Source: Heterohyrax brucei (lineage: Eukaryota > Chordata > Mammalia > Hyracoidea > Procaviidae). Taken from it: a stretch of DNA of 64,000 bases. The translations under genes and the position numbers were made by a program. Where the stretch lies: NCBI GenBank assembly GCA_028571685.1, contig CM053143.1, positions 156,296,329 through 156,360,328 of the forward strand, in the 5' to 3' direction. Positions 1-10,892 of the stretch are shown one piece after another. Each line of letters starts with the position of its first letter. The stretch's first letter is position 1. The notes under the pieces were generated by a model. It searched no databases and was not told the origin of the DNA. It saw nothing but the letters and a program-made list of their open reading frames with translations.

Positions 1-359
1 GAGGATCTGCCTCATTTTCACAGACCCTCCGCTTTACCAAGCATGATGTCATTCTCTAGGAACTGATCCTTCCTGACAATATATCTGAAGAATGTAGACA
101 CAGTCTAGCCATCTCTGTTTCCAAGGAGCATTCTGGTTACACTTCTTCCAGAACACATTTGTTCATTCTTTTGGTTGCCCAGAATCACAATTCAAAGTTG
201 TCAATTCTTCTGTCTTCATTATTCACTGTCAGATATTCAAATGCATATGATGCAAGTGAAGGCACACCTTAGTCTTCAAGGTGACATCTTTGTTTTTCAG
301 TAGTTTAAAGAGGTCTTTTGCAACAGATTTGCCTAAAGCAATGAGTCTTTTGATTTCTT
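1..359 (-). mobile_element. RTE LINE copy A, 3' part (left of L1 insertion)
   Basis: The plus strand reads as the complement of the RTE 3' coding end and matches the equivalent stretches at 33300-33690 and 37560-37930. It runs into 'gtcttttgatttctt' (345-359), which recurs at 8090-8104 as the target-site duplication of the L1. The window edge cuts its 3' end. The continuation is at 8105-10640. Confidence 0.9.
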
Positions 360-1391
360 TCTTTCTTTTTTAATTATCATTGAATGAAAATGTACATTCC
401 TGTATAAATTCACATGCTCACCTATATGCAGCTCCCACTGCTCTCCCTGCCTGGTGACAGCACATCACTGTTCTCTGCCACATACATGTCCTACCCTTCC
501 CACAGTCTCATATCCCCTCCTCTCCAGCCACTCCCCTACCTCCAGCAAGAGGTCAGCAGGATGACATCCTATTGATGTGTAGAACCATAAAATTCCCACA
601 AAATACAGTCCCTCTGCATGGCCAAGTCCAATCAATTGCTGTCTGAAAAGTTGACCTTCATTATGATTTATGGACAGGGGCAACATCAGGGCTGGGGCTG
701 TGCTCCAAGGGGAACTCCAAAGCCCCCAGACCATCAATTGCGGTCTTTTATTGGAGATCTCAGGGTGCACCCCTATTTATTCTCCTGTTGCCAGTGAGAC
801 TCAACTTTGTGAGCTCCATTGGGGCTATCACTGGTGGTGGCTGGGTACCATCTGGCTATTCAGGTCATGAGTTGATGTAGACTGTCTGTCTCCTGGGTTC
901 TCTTTTGCCTGTGTCATTCTTGTCCTCAGTGGTCATCCATTCCTGTTGAGTTGAGACCGTTTGCTGTATCCTCAGATAGCAGCTTGGCAGCTTTTAAGAC
1001 CCCAGACACCGCTCACTGATAAGGGGTGCAAAGAGTCCTTATTAGCATAATGCTAGCTGTGCTAATTGGCCTTGATTTCAGCTGAGAGCATGGTCCCCAG
1101 TCCCCCACCCCAGCTGTCCTTGTAGTAATGGTTCAAGATGGGAGGAGTACTCAAATTGTGTTAAAGTTCAGTTATTATTAATCTCCTTCCTAATGTGTGC
1201 TGTCACAGATTTCACACAACCAAATTTCTATTAACTTCCTAATCTAAACCCTTCCCCCCACTCCTTCCCTAACCTTGCAGCCATCAAAGTCTTTTATGCA
1301 TGAGTCTGTTTTTAAGTTCTTATCGTAGGGGTCTTATACAATCTTTGTCCTTTTGTCGCTGACTACTTTCACTCAGCATAATCTCCTCCCA
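360..1391 (-). other. 3'UTR and A-tail of L1 copy A
   Basis: This is about 1 kb between the ORF2 stop region and the T-rich tract that marks the antisense poly(A) tail. Open frames of 101 and 66 codons here do not resemble known proteins and are taken as chance. The only other L1 3' ends in the window belong to older L1 types and do not share this UTR. Confidence 0.8.
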
Positions 1392-4300
1392 TCAAAACCG
1401 GGTTAAGAGATGTTTCTTGCTATCATCATTCTTTATCATTGCATAGCATTCCATTGAGTATATATACCATAGTTTACCTGTCCATTCCTCTGTTTTGGGG
1501 CATCTGGGTTGATTCCATCTTTGTGCTATTGTGTACTGTGCTGCGATGAACATTCTTGTGCATGTATCAGCTGGTGTGAAAGGCCTTGATTCTGTAGAAT
1601 ATATTACAGGCAGTGGAATTAATGGGTCAAATGGTATATCTATATCCATTTTTTTAAAGGGAGTACCAGATTGCTTTCCGAAGAGGTTGCACCATTTTGC
1701 ACTCCCACCAGCAGTGTAGGAGAGTTCCAGTCTCCCCACAGCCTCTCCAGCATTTGTTGTTTTGGGTTTTTTAGATCACCGCCAACCTTGTTGGGGTGAG
1801 ATGGTGTCTCATTGCCATTTTGATTTGAATTTCTTTAATAGCTAATGATCGTGAACATGTCCGCTTTGTTTTTTGGCTGCCTGGATTTCCTCTTTAGAGA
1901 AGTGTCTGTCCACCTCCTTTGCCCATCACGTAATTGGATGATTTATCTTTTTCTTATTGGTATTTTGTAGTACCTTATAGATTATGGAGATCGGGGTCAG
2001 TGTGACATAGAGTTGCCAAATATTTTTTCCCACTCTGTAGGAGGCCTTTTAATTCTATTAATAAAGTCCTTGGATGGGCAAAAGTGATTGATTCTTAGTA
2101 GTTCCCTTTTATCTATTTTCTGTTCTGATGATTGTGGTTTGTTTGACAGATTTTGAAGTCGGCCTACATTGTGTATTAAACCTTCCATTGTTGTTCCTAC
2201 TTTTTCTTAGATGAGCTTTATTGTTTTAGATTTGATATTTAGGGCTTTTATCCAGTTTGAGTTGGTTTTTATATAAGGTGTAGGATATGGATCTTGTTTC
2301 AGTTTATTGCAGATGGATATCCAATTTTGCCAGCACCATTTGTTGAAGATACTGTTTTTACCCCAATTTAATGTCTTAGGGCCTTTGTCAAATATCAACT
2401 GTTCATAGGCAGATGGTGTCATCTCAGGGGTCTTGATTCTGTTCCACTGATCTATCTGTCTGTTTTTGACCTGTACCAGGCTGTTTTGACTACTGTGGCA
2501 GTGTAATATGTTCTAAGGTCGAGTAATGAGAGACCTCCCAGTGTGTTCTTCTCCTTTAATAATGCTTTGCTTATCCAGTGCTTCTTCTCTTTCCAGACAA
2601 GGTTGGTAATTTTTTCCTTCATCTCATTAAAAAATGACACTGGAACTTGTATTGGGATTGCATTACATAAGTATATTTCTTTGGGTAAAATAGACATTTT
2701 CACAGTGTTAATTCTTCCTATCCAGGAGTAGGATAGGTTTCTCCATTTATACAAGCCTTTCTTAGTTTCTTGTGGTAAGGGTTTGTAGTTGTCTTTGTAA
2801 AAGTCTGTTATTTCTCTGGTTAAATTTATTCCTAGTTACTTTATCTTGTTAGGACTGTGATAAATGATATTTACCTGGTCTTTTCTTCCTTAATAACCTT
2901 ATTGTTGATACAAAGGAATCCTACTGATTTACTTCCGTTTATCTTGTATCCTGAGACATTGCTGAACTCTTCTATCAGCTTGAGTAGTTTCCTTATGGAT
3001 TCTTTAGGATTCTCTGCATATACAATCATATCATCTGCAAATAGGGAGATTTTGACTTCTTTGCTGATGCAGATGTCCTTTATTCATTGGTCTTGTTTAA
3101 TTGCTCTGGCTAGAACTTCTAGTACAATGTTAATTAGGAGAGGTGAGAGTGGGCATCTTGGTCTAGTTCCTGTTCTCAAGGAAAACTGTTTCAGTCTCTC
3201 TCCATTCAGGATGATGTAGGCATTTGGCTTTGTATAAGAGGCCCTTATTGCATTGAAGAATTGGCCATCTATTCCTATTTTGCTTAGATTTTTTTTAGCA
3301 TGAATGGGTGTTGGACTTTATCAAATGCCTTTTCTGCATCAGTGGACAAAATCAGGTGATTCTTGTCTTTTATGATGTTTATGTGGTTGATCACATTAAT
3401 TGTTTTTCTGATGTTGAACCAGCCTTGCATCTCTGGTATGAATCCCACTTGGTCATGATGGATTATTTTCTTGATACTTTGTTGCATTCTATTGGCAAGA
3501 ATTTTGTTGAAGGTTTTTGTATCTAGATTCATGAGTGATATCAGTCTGGTTGAGTCTTTTCTGGTTGAGTCTTTCCCTGGCTTTGGTACCATGGTTATGT
3601 TGGCTTCATAGAATGAATTTAGCAGTATTCCATCCTTTTCTATACTGTGAAATAGTCTTAGTAGTATTGGAGATAACTCTTCTCTAAAAGCTTGGTAGAA
3701 TTCTGCAATGAAGCCATCTGGGCCTGGCCTTTTTTTGGTTAGCAGTTTTTTGATGACTTTTCAATCTCTTCCTTTGTGATGGGTTTATTAAGTTGTTCTC
3801 CTTCACCTTGTGATTATTTTGGTAGGTGATATGAATCAAGGAATTTGTCCATTTCCTCTAGGTTTTGAAATTTGTTAGAATACAGTCTTTCATAGTATTC
3901 AGCTATGATATTTTTGATTTCTGTTGGGTCTGTTGTAACAACTCCCCTCTCATTTCTTATTTGGGTTACTTGTTTCCTTTCCTGTTTGTCTTTAGTAAGT
4001 TTAGCCTATGGTTTGTCAATTCTATTGATCTTTTCAAAAAAACAGCTTTTGGTCTTTTCAGTTTTTTTATTAATTGTTCTTCTCTAATTCGTTTAGTTCT
4101 GCTCTAATCTTTATGATCCTTTCTCTTCTGGTGCCTGAGGGGTTCCTCTGTTGTTCTCTCTCTACTTGTTCAAGCTTCAGGGTCAGTTCTTTGATTTGGT
4201 TTCTTTCTTCCTTCCAGCTGCATGAATTTATGGAGATAAACTGACCTCTGAGCACTGCTTTGGCTGCATACCGTAAGTTATGGTAGGAAGTGTTTTTGTT

Positions 4301-5122
4301 CTTGTTGGAATCCATACGTTTCTTTATTTCATCCTTGATTTCTTCTATAACCCATGGTTTTCTGAGCAAGGTGTTCAGTTTCCATGAGTTCCACTTTCTA
4401 CCTATGTTTTTTCTGCTGTTGATTTTAACTTTTATGGCTTTATGATCTGAGAAGATGCTTTGTGTTAATTCCATGGTATGGATTTTATTGAGAATTACTT
4501 TATGTTCTAACACATGATCTATTCTGGAGAATGTTCCACAAAAGAAGGTATAGTTGTCCGCTGATGGATAGAAAGTTCTGTATACGTTGATGAGGTCCAG
4601 TTGCTTAATTGTGGCAGTAAAGTCTTCTATGTCTTTACTGACTTTTTTTCTAGACGATCTGTCCAATATTGAAAATGGAGTGTTGAAGTCGCCTACTATT
4701 ATTGTGGAGTGATCTATCTCCTTTCTGAGTGTAATCAGTGTTTCTTTGACGTATTTAGGTGCTCTACTATTAGGTGCGTAAAAATTTAATATTGTTAAGT
4801 CCTGCTTCTGTATTGAACCTTTCAGCAGTCAGTAGTGTCCATTCTTGTCCACGAGTGTGGATTTTACATTAAAATCTATTTTATCTGAGATTAGAATTGC
4901 CACATCTGCTCTTCTTTGTTCATTGTTAGCTTGATATATATTCTTCCATCCTTTAATTTTCAATTTGTTTCTGTCTTTAAGTCTAAGGTGAGTTTCTTGT
5001 AGGCAACATATGGATGGGTTATGTCTTTTTATGCAAGATATCACTTGATGTCTCTTTACTGGAGCATTCAGTGTACTCACATTCAATGTAATTACTGCTA
5101 GATATGTATTGAGTGCTGCCAC
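1392..5122 (-). pseudogene. L1 ORF2 (endonuclease-reverse transcriptase), decayed
   Basis: This is the L1 ORF2 protein, which nicks target DNA and reverse-transcribes its own RNA. The start is near 5122, with the usual 'TLNV..LNAPVKRH' opening. The endonuclease runs through 4829-5122 and 4070-4666 ('CLQETHLRLKD', 'DRSSRKKVSKD', 'IDHVLEHK', 'SDHKAIKV'). The RT core lies in 3284-3592 ('[19 protein letters not shown]', '[13 protein letters not shown]'). The catalytic box FADD is intact at 3030-3041. 2452-2754 holds the 'GRINTVKMSILPK' block and 1392-1739 the C-terminus ('WNQPRCPKTEEW', 'WYIYSMECYA'). The frame is split into at least seven pieces by stops or shifts, so it is non-functional. Confidence 0.95.
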
Positions 5123-5536
5123 TGTGATATGTTTATTTCTATGTTGATGTTTTCTCTGCTGTTGTTATCACTCTGTTCTGTGATCTTCTTTTTTGTGAGT
5201 TGATTTTTCACTTCTTTCAGGGTTGGTTTTGTGGATGTTGAGACTTCTGTATTACATTTCTTGATATGGTACGTTGCTTTTTTACTATACGGCTTCCCCT
5301 ATGATCCCGCTTAATTCAGTATATACTCAGTTTTGATTGCTACCAGTCTTGTCAACTTCCTCTCCATCTGGAAGAACTGTAATGACTGTAGTACATTCCT
5401 CTTTTTAATATGATGATATCATAGTTTACATGAAATGATCACTAGATAGTTTTTTTCACTATTACAGCTTTGATTGTTTTGGAGCCTTCCCTAACTGAGT
5501 AGGATTCTGGATAATGTATCCTTCTAGAATATAAAG

Positions 5537-7011
5537 TTAGCAGTTTTGTTCTTCCAAGCCAAGAGATTCTTTCAGCACTTTTTGTAGCTTTGGTTTGGTT
5601 TTTACAAAGTCTCTGAGTTTCTGTTTATCTGTGAATGTCTTCATTTCATTTTCATATTTGAAAGATAGTTTTGCAGGCTATATAATTCTTGATTTTTGAA
5701 GTTCTTCTCCTTAAATGCTTTGAATATGTCATGGTACTGTCTCTGTGCCAGCATCATTTCTGCTGAGAAATCCAACAAAAGCCTACAGGGTTTCCCTCTG
5801 AATGTTAGCTTTGCTTTGAGTCTTGCTGCCTTTAAGAGTTTCTGCTTGTGTTTCAATTTGTTAAGCTTGATTATGATTTGTCTTGGAGTCTTTGCATTGA
5901 GATCCATATTGAGTGGCTGTCATGGATTGAATTGTATACCCCCCAAAATAAGTGTAGCCACGTGGCTGGGCCATGATTCTCAGTATCTTATGACCATTCT
6001 CTGTTTTGTGGTTTTCCTGTGCTGTATGTTAAAGCATTAGGGTGGGATTGTAAAGCCCTTTATAATATCACCACCCTGCTCCACTGTAAAGGGAGTTTCC
6101 TCGGAGTATAGCTTGCCCCACTCTTAATCCTTCCATCCTACAAGAGATAAAAGGAAAGAGAAGCAGGCAGAGAATTGGGAACCTCACGCCATCAAGCAAG
6201 CTGCACCGGGATAAGAGTGTGTCCTTCAGACCTGATGTTTATAGATGCTCCCTGGACAAAGACTGATGCAATACCAGACTTTCCTCCAGAGCTGACACAT
6301 GGCAAGCCTTCCCCTGGAGTGGACACCCTGAATATGAACTTGTAGCCTACCGGACTGTTTAAGAATAAATCTTCCTTTGTTAAAGCCATCCACTCTGTGG
6401 TATTTCTGTTAGAGCAGTCCTAGATGATTAAAACAGTGGATACCTGTATTCTCTTCTTTCATAATTTCTGGGAAGTTTTCTGTCAGCAGCTCAGCAACAA
6501 TACTCTCTGTGTTCTCAGGTGTGTCGCCCTATTCAGAAACTCCAGTTAATTGTAAATTGTTCTTCTTAATAGAATCCCACATGCTTCTTAATGCTTCTTC
6601 ATTTTTCTTGTTTCTTTTTTCTGATTTCTCTTTGTAGATCCTGGAGTCAGTATCTGTGTCTTCCAAATCAGAAATTCTCTTTTCCATTTGTTCCATTCTG
6701 TTTTATTGGTTTTGAATTGAAGTTTCTATGTCTTTAATTTTGTTCTTGATCTGTTGGATTTCAGAGTATTGATGTTCCATCAGATCAAACAGCTTGCTTA
6801 ATTTTTTGTTTTGCTCTGCTGCATTTTGTATAAGCTCTAGGAGAGCTCTCTATATAATCCTTTTGTATTCACCTTCTGATAGTTTCACAAAATCTGTTTT
6901 GTCTGGGAAGTTCTCAGGTGGTTTCTTTTCAGGGCCTTCTGATACCATGGGTGAGTTCTGGGTTACTGTTTTCTCCAACGTTTGTTTCTTTTTGGGCTTC
7001 ATGTGGGTCAT
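5537..7011 (-). pseudogene. L1 ORF1 (RNA-binding chaperone), interrupted by LTR
   Basis: This is L1 ORF1p, the RNA-binding partner of ORF2p. Translation starts near 7011 or 7002, with a lysine-rich opening 'MKPKKKQTLEKTV'. The C-terminal domain is visible at 5641-5907 ('TPRQIIIKLNKLKHKQKLL', 'LTFRGKP', 'DFSAEMMLAQRQYHDIFK'). It then continues in another frame as 'PAKLSFKYENEMKTFTDKQ' and ends near 5537, which indicates a small indel near 5690. The 518-bp LTR at 5918-6435 splits it between the coiled-coil half and the RNA-binding half. Confidence 0.92.
5918..6435 (+). mobile_element. Solo LTR, MaLR-like family, copy 1
   Basis: The 518-bp element begins TGTCATGG and ends AAAACA. It is bounded by a 5-bp TSD (gtggc 5913-5917, gtgga 6436-6440; 4 of 5 match). 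A polyadenylation signal AATAAA lies at 6364-6369, close to the 3' end as in an LTR. No internal retroviral region is attached. TG...CA ends, 5-bp duplications and length fit ERVL-MaLR LTRs. I do not know a family name for this one. Confidence 0.85.
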
Positions 7012-8089
7012 TAGAGGCTGGGAGAGATGCTGTGAAGATGGACTACAGTTGTTTCTCTAGGCCATCTTAAAATGAGAAGTAAGAAGTATTTGACAACTTC
7101 CAAAATCAGTCAGGTTTTCAGGCTTGTAAGTCGCTCTTTCCAGATGGCAAAATAAGCACCTCTATATCGAACCCCAGATGTTATAAACTAGCTCAAAATA
7201 CAGAAAGGCTACTGGCCTGCTGGCCTCTGCTATCAGGCACCAGCTGTAGGTGATATTGTGTAGAATTCTGCTTTTCTGCTGGAAAGTGGTCTCTTCTGGG
7301 TAGGCACCGCCTCCCAGCCCAGGAATTAGGTCTAGTTTAGGTTTCTGTATGGATGACTCCACCTCCCAGAGAAACAAGATGGTGTCCTGCACAATCCTGC
7401 CAGCTGGCCCAGACCAGGCTCCCAGCAGAAAGAGAGGCCAAGAGTGCTGAAATGCCCAGAATCTACAACCTCCACCACTGGGCTCCAGCCCCAGGCAACA
7501 CTGTGCAAAACGCTGCCTCTCTGCCAGAAAAACACTCTCCCCTGGAAGGCACCACCTCCCAGCCTAGGAGCAAAGTCTGGCTGGGGCCTTGCTTGAACTT
7601 CTCTGTGTCCCAGTGGATCAAGATGGTGTCCTGCACAAGTGCATCAGTATGGCTACCCCATGGCAGAGACAGAAAGATAGGCCAGAGGAGCTGAGATGTA
7701 TGGAGTCCAAAGCCAGGCTCTCAGAACCTGGCAATTATGCTTGCCTGTCCCACTAGCAGTGCATCCAACACCAGCAGCCAGTTAAGTCCCAGACTGACCG
7801 CCAGCCAGCCAAGCCAAGTGCCATCCCAGCCACGACAGAGGAAAAAAAAAAAAAATCAAAATGGTGAGTTACCTTCGGTCTGTGCAAGCCTCTGCTTGTC
7901 AAGAGTGGGGTCAGTGAAAGAGATGAGGTTTTGCATTCAGTGGTATGAAGTCCAAATTAACAACCCTATGCCCCATACCAGGACTTACTAGGTGTCTAGA
8001 CGTCTCCTTTTAATTATCCTTTCAGGTCTTAGTTTCCAGCGGGATTTAGGGAGCTGTACATTTAGTCTGCCATCTTGACTGTGCCCCCC
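7012..8089 (-). promoter_or_regulatory. L1 5'UTR (internal promoter region)
   Basis: This 1.1-kb stretch upstream of ORF1 is visibly richer in G and C than its surroundings. It matches 27130-28118 in the second L1 over most of its length, for example the 'cacctctatat..accccagatg' block and the terminal 'gccatcttgactgtgcc'. L1 5'UTRs carry an internal RNA polymerase II promoter by family knowledge; activity is not shown here. A run of 13 A lies near 7843. Confidence 0.8.
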
Positions 8090-10648
8090 GTCTTTTAATT
8101 TCTTAACTGCTGTTTCCATGGGTGTTGACTGTTGATCCAAGTAAAATGAAATCCCTGAAAACTTCAGTCTTCTCTCCACTTAGCATAATGTTTCTTGTTG
8201 GTCCAGTTGTGAGGATATTTGTTTTCTTGATGTTGAGGCAAAATCTATACTGAAGACTGTGCTCTTTTATTTTCATAAGTGAATGCTTCCAAGTCCTCTT
8301 CACTTCCAGCAAGCAAGGTTGTGTCATCTGTATAATATAGGTTGTTAATGAGTCTTCCTCCAATCCTGATGCCCTGTTCTTTATACAGTCCAAATTCTCA
8401 GATATTTGCTTGGTATACAAACTAAATAGGTATGGTGAGAGTCTACAATCCTGACATATACCTTTCCTGTCTTTTAACACTGCAGTGTCCCCTTATTCTA
8501 TTCAAAGAACAACTGCCTCTTGATCTATGTACTGATTCTTCATGAGCATAATTCAGTGTTCTGGAATTCCCATTCTCTGCAATGTTATCCATGGTTTGTT
8601 ATGATCCACACAGTTGAATGCTTTGCCTAGTCAATAAAACACAAGTAAACAGCTTTCTGTTGTTCTCTGCTTTCAGCCAAGATCCATTTGACTTCCGCAA
8701 TGATATCCCTGGTACCACGTCCTCTTCTGAATCTGCCTGAATTTCTGGAAGTTCCCTGTCAATATACTGCTGCAGCCACTTTTGAATGATCTTTAGAAAT
8801 ATTTTACTTGTGTGTGATGTCTACATTGTTCAATAATTTCACCATTTGGTTGGATCATTCTTCCAGTCAAATGTCCAAGTAGACCAATGAACACTTTCAG
8901 TGCTATATCCACTTGTTGAAACATTTCAATTGATAGTCCATCAATTCCTAGAGCCTTATTCTTCACCAGTGTCTTCAATGAAGCTTTGACTGCTTCCTTC
9001 AGTATCAACTTTCCTGACCATATGATACCTTGTGAAATTGTTGGACAGGGACCAATTCTTTAGGGTATAATGATTCTGTGTTTTCTTTCTATCATCTTTT
9101 GATGTTTCCTGAGTCATTTAATATTTTTCTTATGGAAGCCTCCTCTATTGCTACTCAGAGCTTGATTCTTTTTCTTCAGTTCTTTCAGAGTGAGAAATGT
9201 GGAGTGTGTTCTTCCCGTTTGGTTTTCTATCTCCAGCTGTTTATACATGTCATGATGATACTTTGTCTTCTCAAGCTACCCTTTGAAATTTTCTGTTCAG
9301 TTCTTCTACATCATTATTTCTTCCTTTGGCCTTAGCTACTCAACATTCAAAAGCAAGTTAGAATTTTTTCTGACACCTAATTTGTTCTTTACTTTCTTTC
9401 TTGTCTTTTTAATGACTTTTTTTCTTCATGTATAATGTCCTTGATGTCATTCCACAACTTCCATGGTCATCAGGCATTAGTGTCCAATACATCAAATCTA
9501 TTTTTGAAATGGTGTCAAACTCATGTAGGATATACTCAAGGACATACTTTGGCTCTTGTGAACTTGCTCTAATTGTCTTCAGTTTCAACTAACTTGCATA
9601 TTAGCTATGTCTGAGTTGCACTGGCTTCTGGCCTTGTTCTGACTAATGAGATTGAACTTTTCCATCATCCCTTTCCACCCACAGATGTAGCTGTTTTGAT
9701 TCCTGTGTATTCCATTTGACAAGGTATATGTGTATAGTTGTCATTTATGTTAGTGAGAAAGGTATTTGCAATGAAAAAGTCATTGGTCTTACAAAATTCT
9801 ATCGTGCCATCTCTGGCATCATTTCTGTCAGCAAGGCAATATTTACTAAGTACTGATCCTTCTTTGTTTCCAACTTTTGCATTCCAATCACCAGTATGGT
9901 GATTTGACATCCTGATTGCATGTTAAATCAATTTTGGATTGCATAAACTGGAAAAAATCTTCAATTTCTTCACTTTAGGCCTTATTGGTTGGTGCATAAA
10001 TTTTAATAATAGTTGTATTAATTGGTCTTACTTGTAGGTATATGGACAATATCCTTTCACTGACAGCATTTACTTCAGGACAGATCTTGAAATGTTCTTT
10101 TTGACAATGAATACTACCCCATTTTTCTTCATATTGCCATTCTTGCCATACTAGACCATATGATTGTCTCATTCATAATGGCCAATATCAGTCAATTTCA
10201 GCTCACTAATGCCTAGGATATGGATGTTTATTTGCTTCATTTCATTTTTGATGATTTTCAATCTTTCCAGATTCATGTTTCATACAGTTCATATTCTAAT
10301 TATTAATGGATGTTTGGAGCTAATTCTCATGTCCAATCGTGTCTCATCAGCAAATGAAGGACTACATCTGTACCATTAATGTTAACTCTTCTTGGAAGTG
10401 ACAGCACTGCCTCAGTTGTCTTTTGAATGCTTTCCAACTTAGGGAACATCTTCCAGCACTATATCAGGTAATGTTATGCTGATATTCATAAGGTTTTGCT
10501 GGATAATTCTTTTCAGAAGTAGATTACGGAGTACTTCTTCCTAGTGTGTCTTAAAGCTCATCTAAAACCTGTCTGACATGGGTGACTTTGCTGCTATCTG
10601 AAGTGGCATAGCTTCCAGCATCACAGCAATACACAAGTCAAGTAAATA
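8090..10648 (-). mobile_element. RTE LINE copy A, main part (right of L1 insertion)
   Basis: The element resumes at the L1 TSD and runs to its 5' end near 10640 ('agcttccagcatcacagcaa'). Minus-strand coding pieces are recognisable: 8103-8480 is the RT C-terminal half ('LFSLYTKQISENLD', 'DFILLGSTVNTHGNSS'), and 9665-9910 is the apurinic-like endonuclease ('GDWNAKVGNKEGS', 'DRNDARDGTIEFCKTNDFF'). With 1-359 it makes about 2.9 kb of an element usually a little over 3 kb. Frames are broken repeatedly. Confidence 0.92.
8103..9910 (-). pseudogene. RTE endonuclease-RT polyprotein remnant (copy A)
   Basis: Endonuclease and RT domains of an RTE-clade LINE are both recognisable. The endonuclease motif GDWN (RTE/L1-type APE catalytic loop) is preserved in 9665-9910. 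The RT active-site box near 8330-8341 reads YTDD instead of the YADD kept in copy J, so A has become T. The frame shifts just after it. Several other indels separate the domains, so no intact product is possible. Confidence 0.88.
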
Positions 10649-10732
10649 TGCAAGTAGAAATTCATGGTAAGGGAAAGAACAGAAAGGAGATCTATGAATT
10701 TAAGCATGATGTTAAGTCATTGTGCAACATGA

Positions 10733-10892
10733 CCCCAAACCCACTGCTGTCAAGCTGATTCTACTTCATAGCTTCTCTATAGGACAGAATAGAATTGCCC
10801 TATAGAGTTTCTAGTGAGTGCCTCATAAATTTGAACTGCTGATTTTCATAGTAGCCATTGTACTTCATCACTGTATACTAGCAGGGTTTCTG
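10733..10892 (-). mobile_element. AfroSINE
   Basis: Read on the minus strand it gives 'ggaaaccctgctagtataca', a degenerate B box 'gcagttcaaatt', 'actctatagggcaattct' and the 3' end 'tagaatcagcttgacagca'. It is full length, with roughly 15-20 percent divergence by eye. Confidence 0.85.

Larger units (their letters stand above)
360..8089 (-). mobile_element. L1 LINE copy A, near full length, antisense
   Basis: This is a complete-span L1 read on the minus strand: 5'UTR about 7012-8089, ORF1 about 5537-7011, ORF2 about 1392-5122, 3'UTR about 374-1391, and a T-rich tract at 360-373 that is the A-rich tail in antisense. It is flanked by a 15-bp TSD, 345-359 and 8090-8104, matching at 14 of 15 bases. 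It sits inside RTE copy A and joins perfectly to it once removed. A 518-bp solo LTR interrupts ORF1. The low TSD divergence suggests an insertion not much older than the other young repeats here, but ORF2 carries several frame breaks, so it cannot move now. Confidence 0.95.

Noticed and set aside
3030-3041. Intact FADD box in L1 copy A as a sign of activity
   Set aside because: ORF2 is broken in at least six other places and ORF1 is split by an LTR, so the element cannot be active.
5918-6435. A complete endogenous provirus around the LTRs
   Set aside because: Every LTR copy is flanked directly by its TSD and host or LINE sequence. No gag, pol or env text lies between any pair, and the copies are tens of kilobases apart with different TSDs.
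7353-7694. 113-codon frame in the L1 5'UTR
   Set aside because: It lies on the strand opposite to L1 and is not preserved in the homologous 5'UTR of L1 copy C. The GC-rich UTR simply has few stops.
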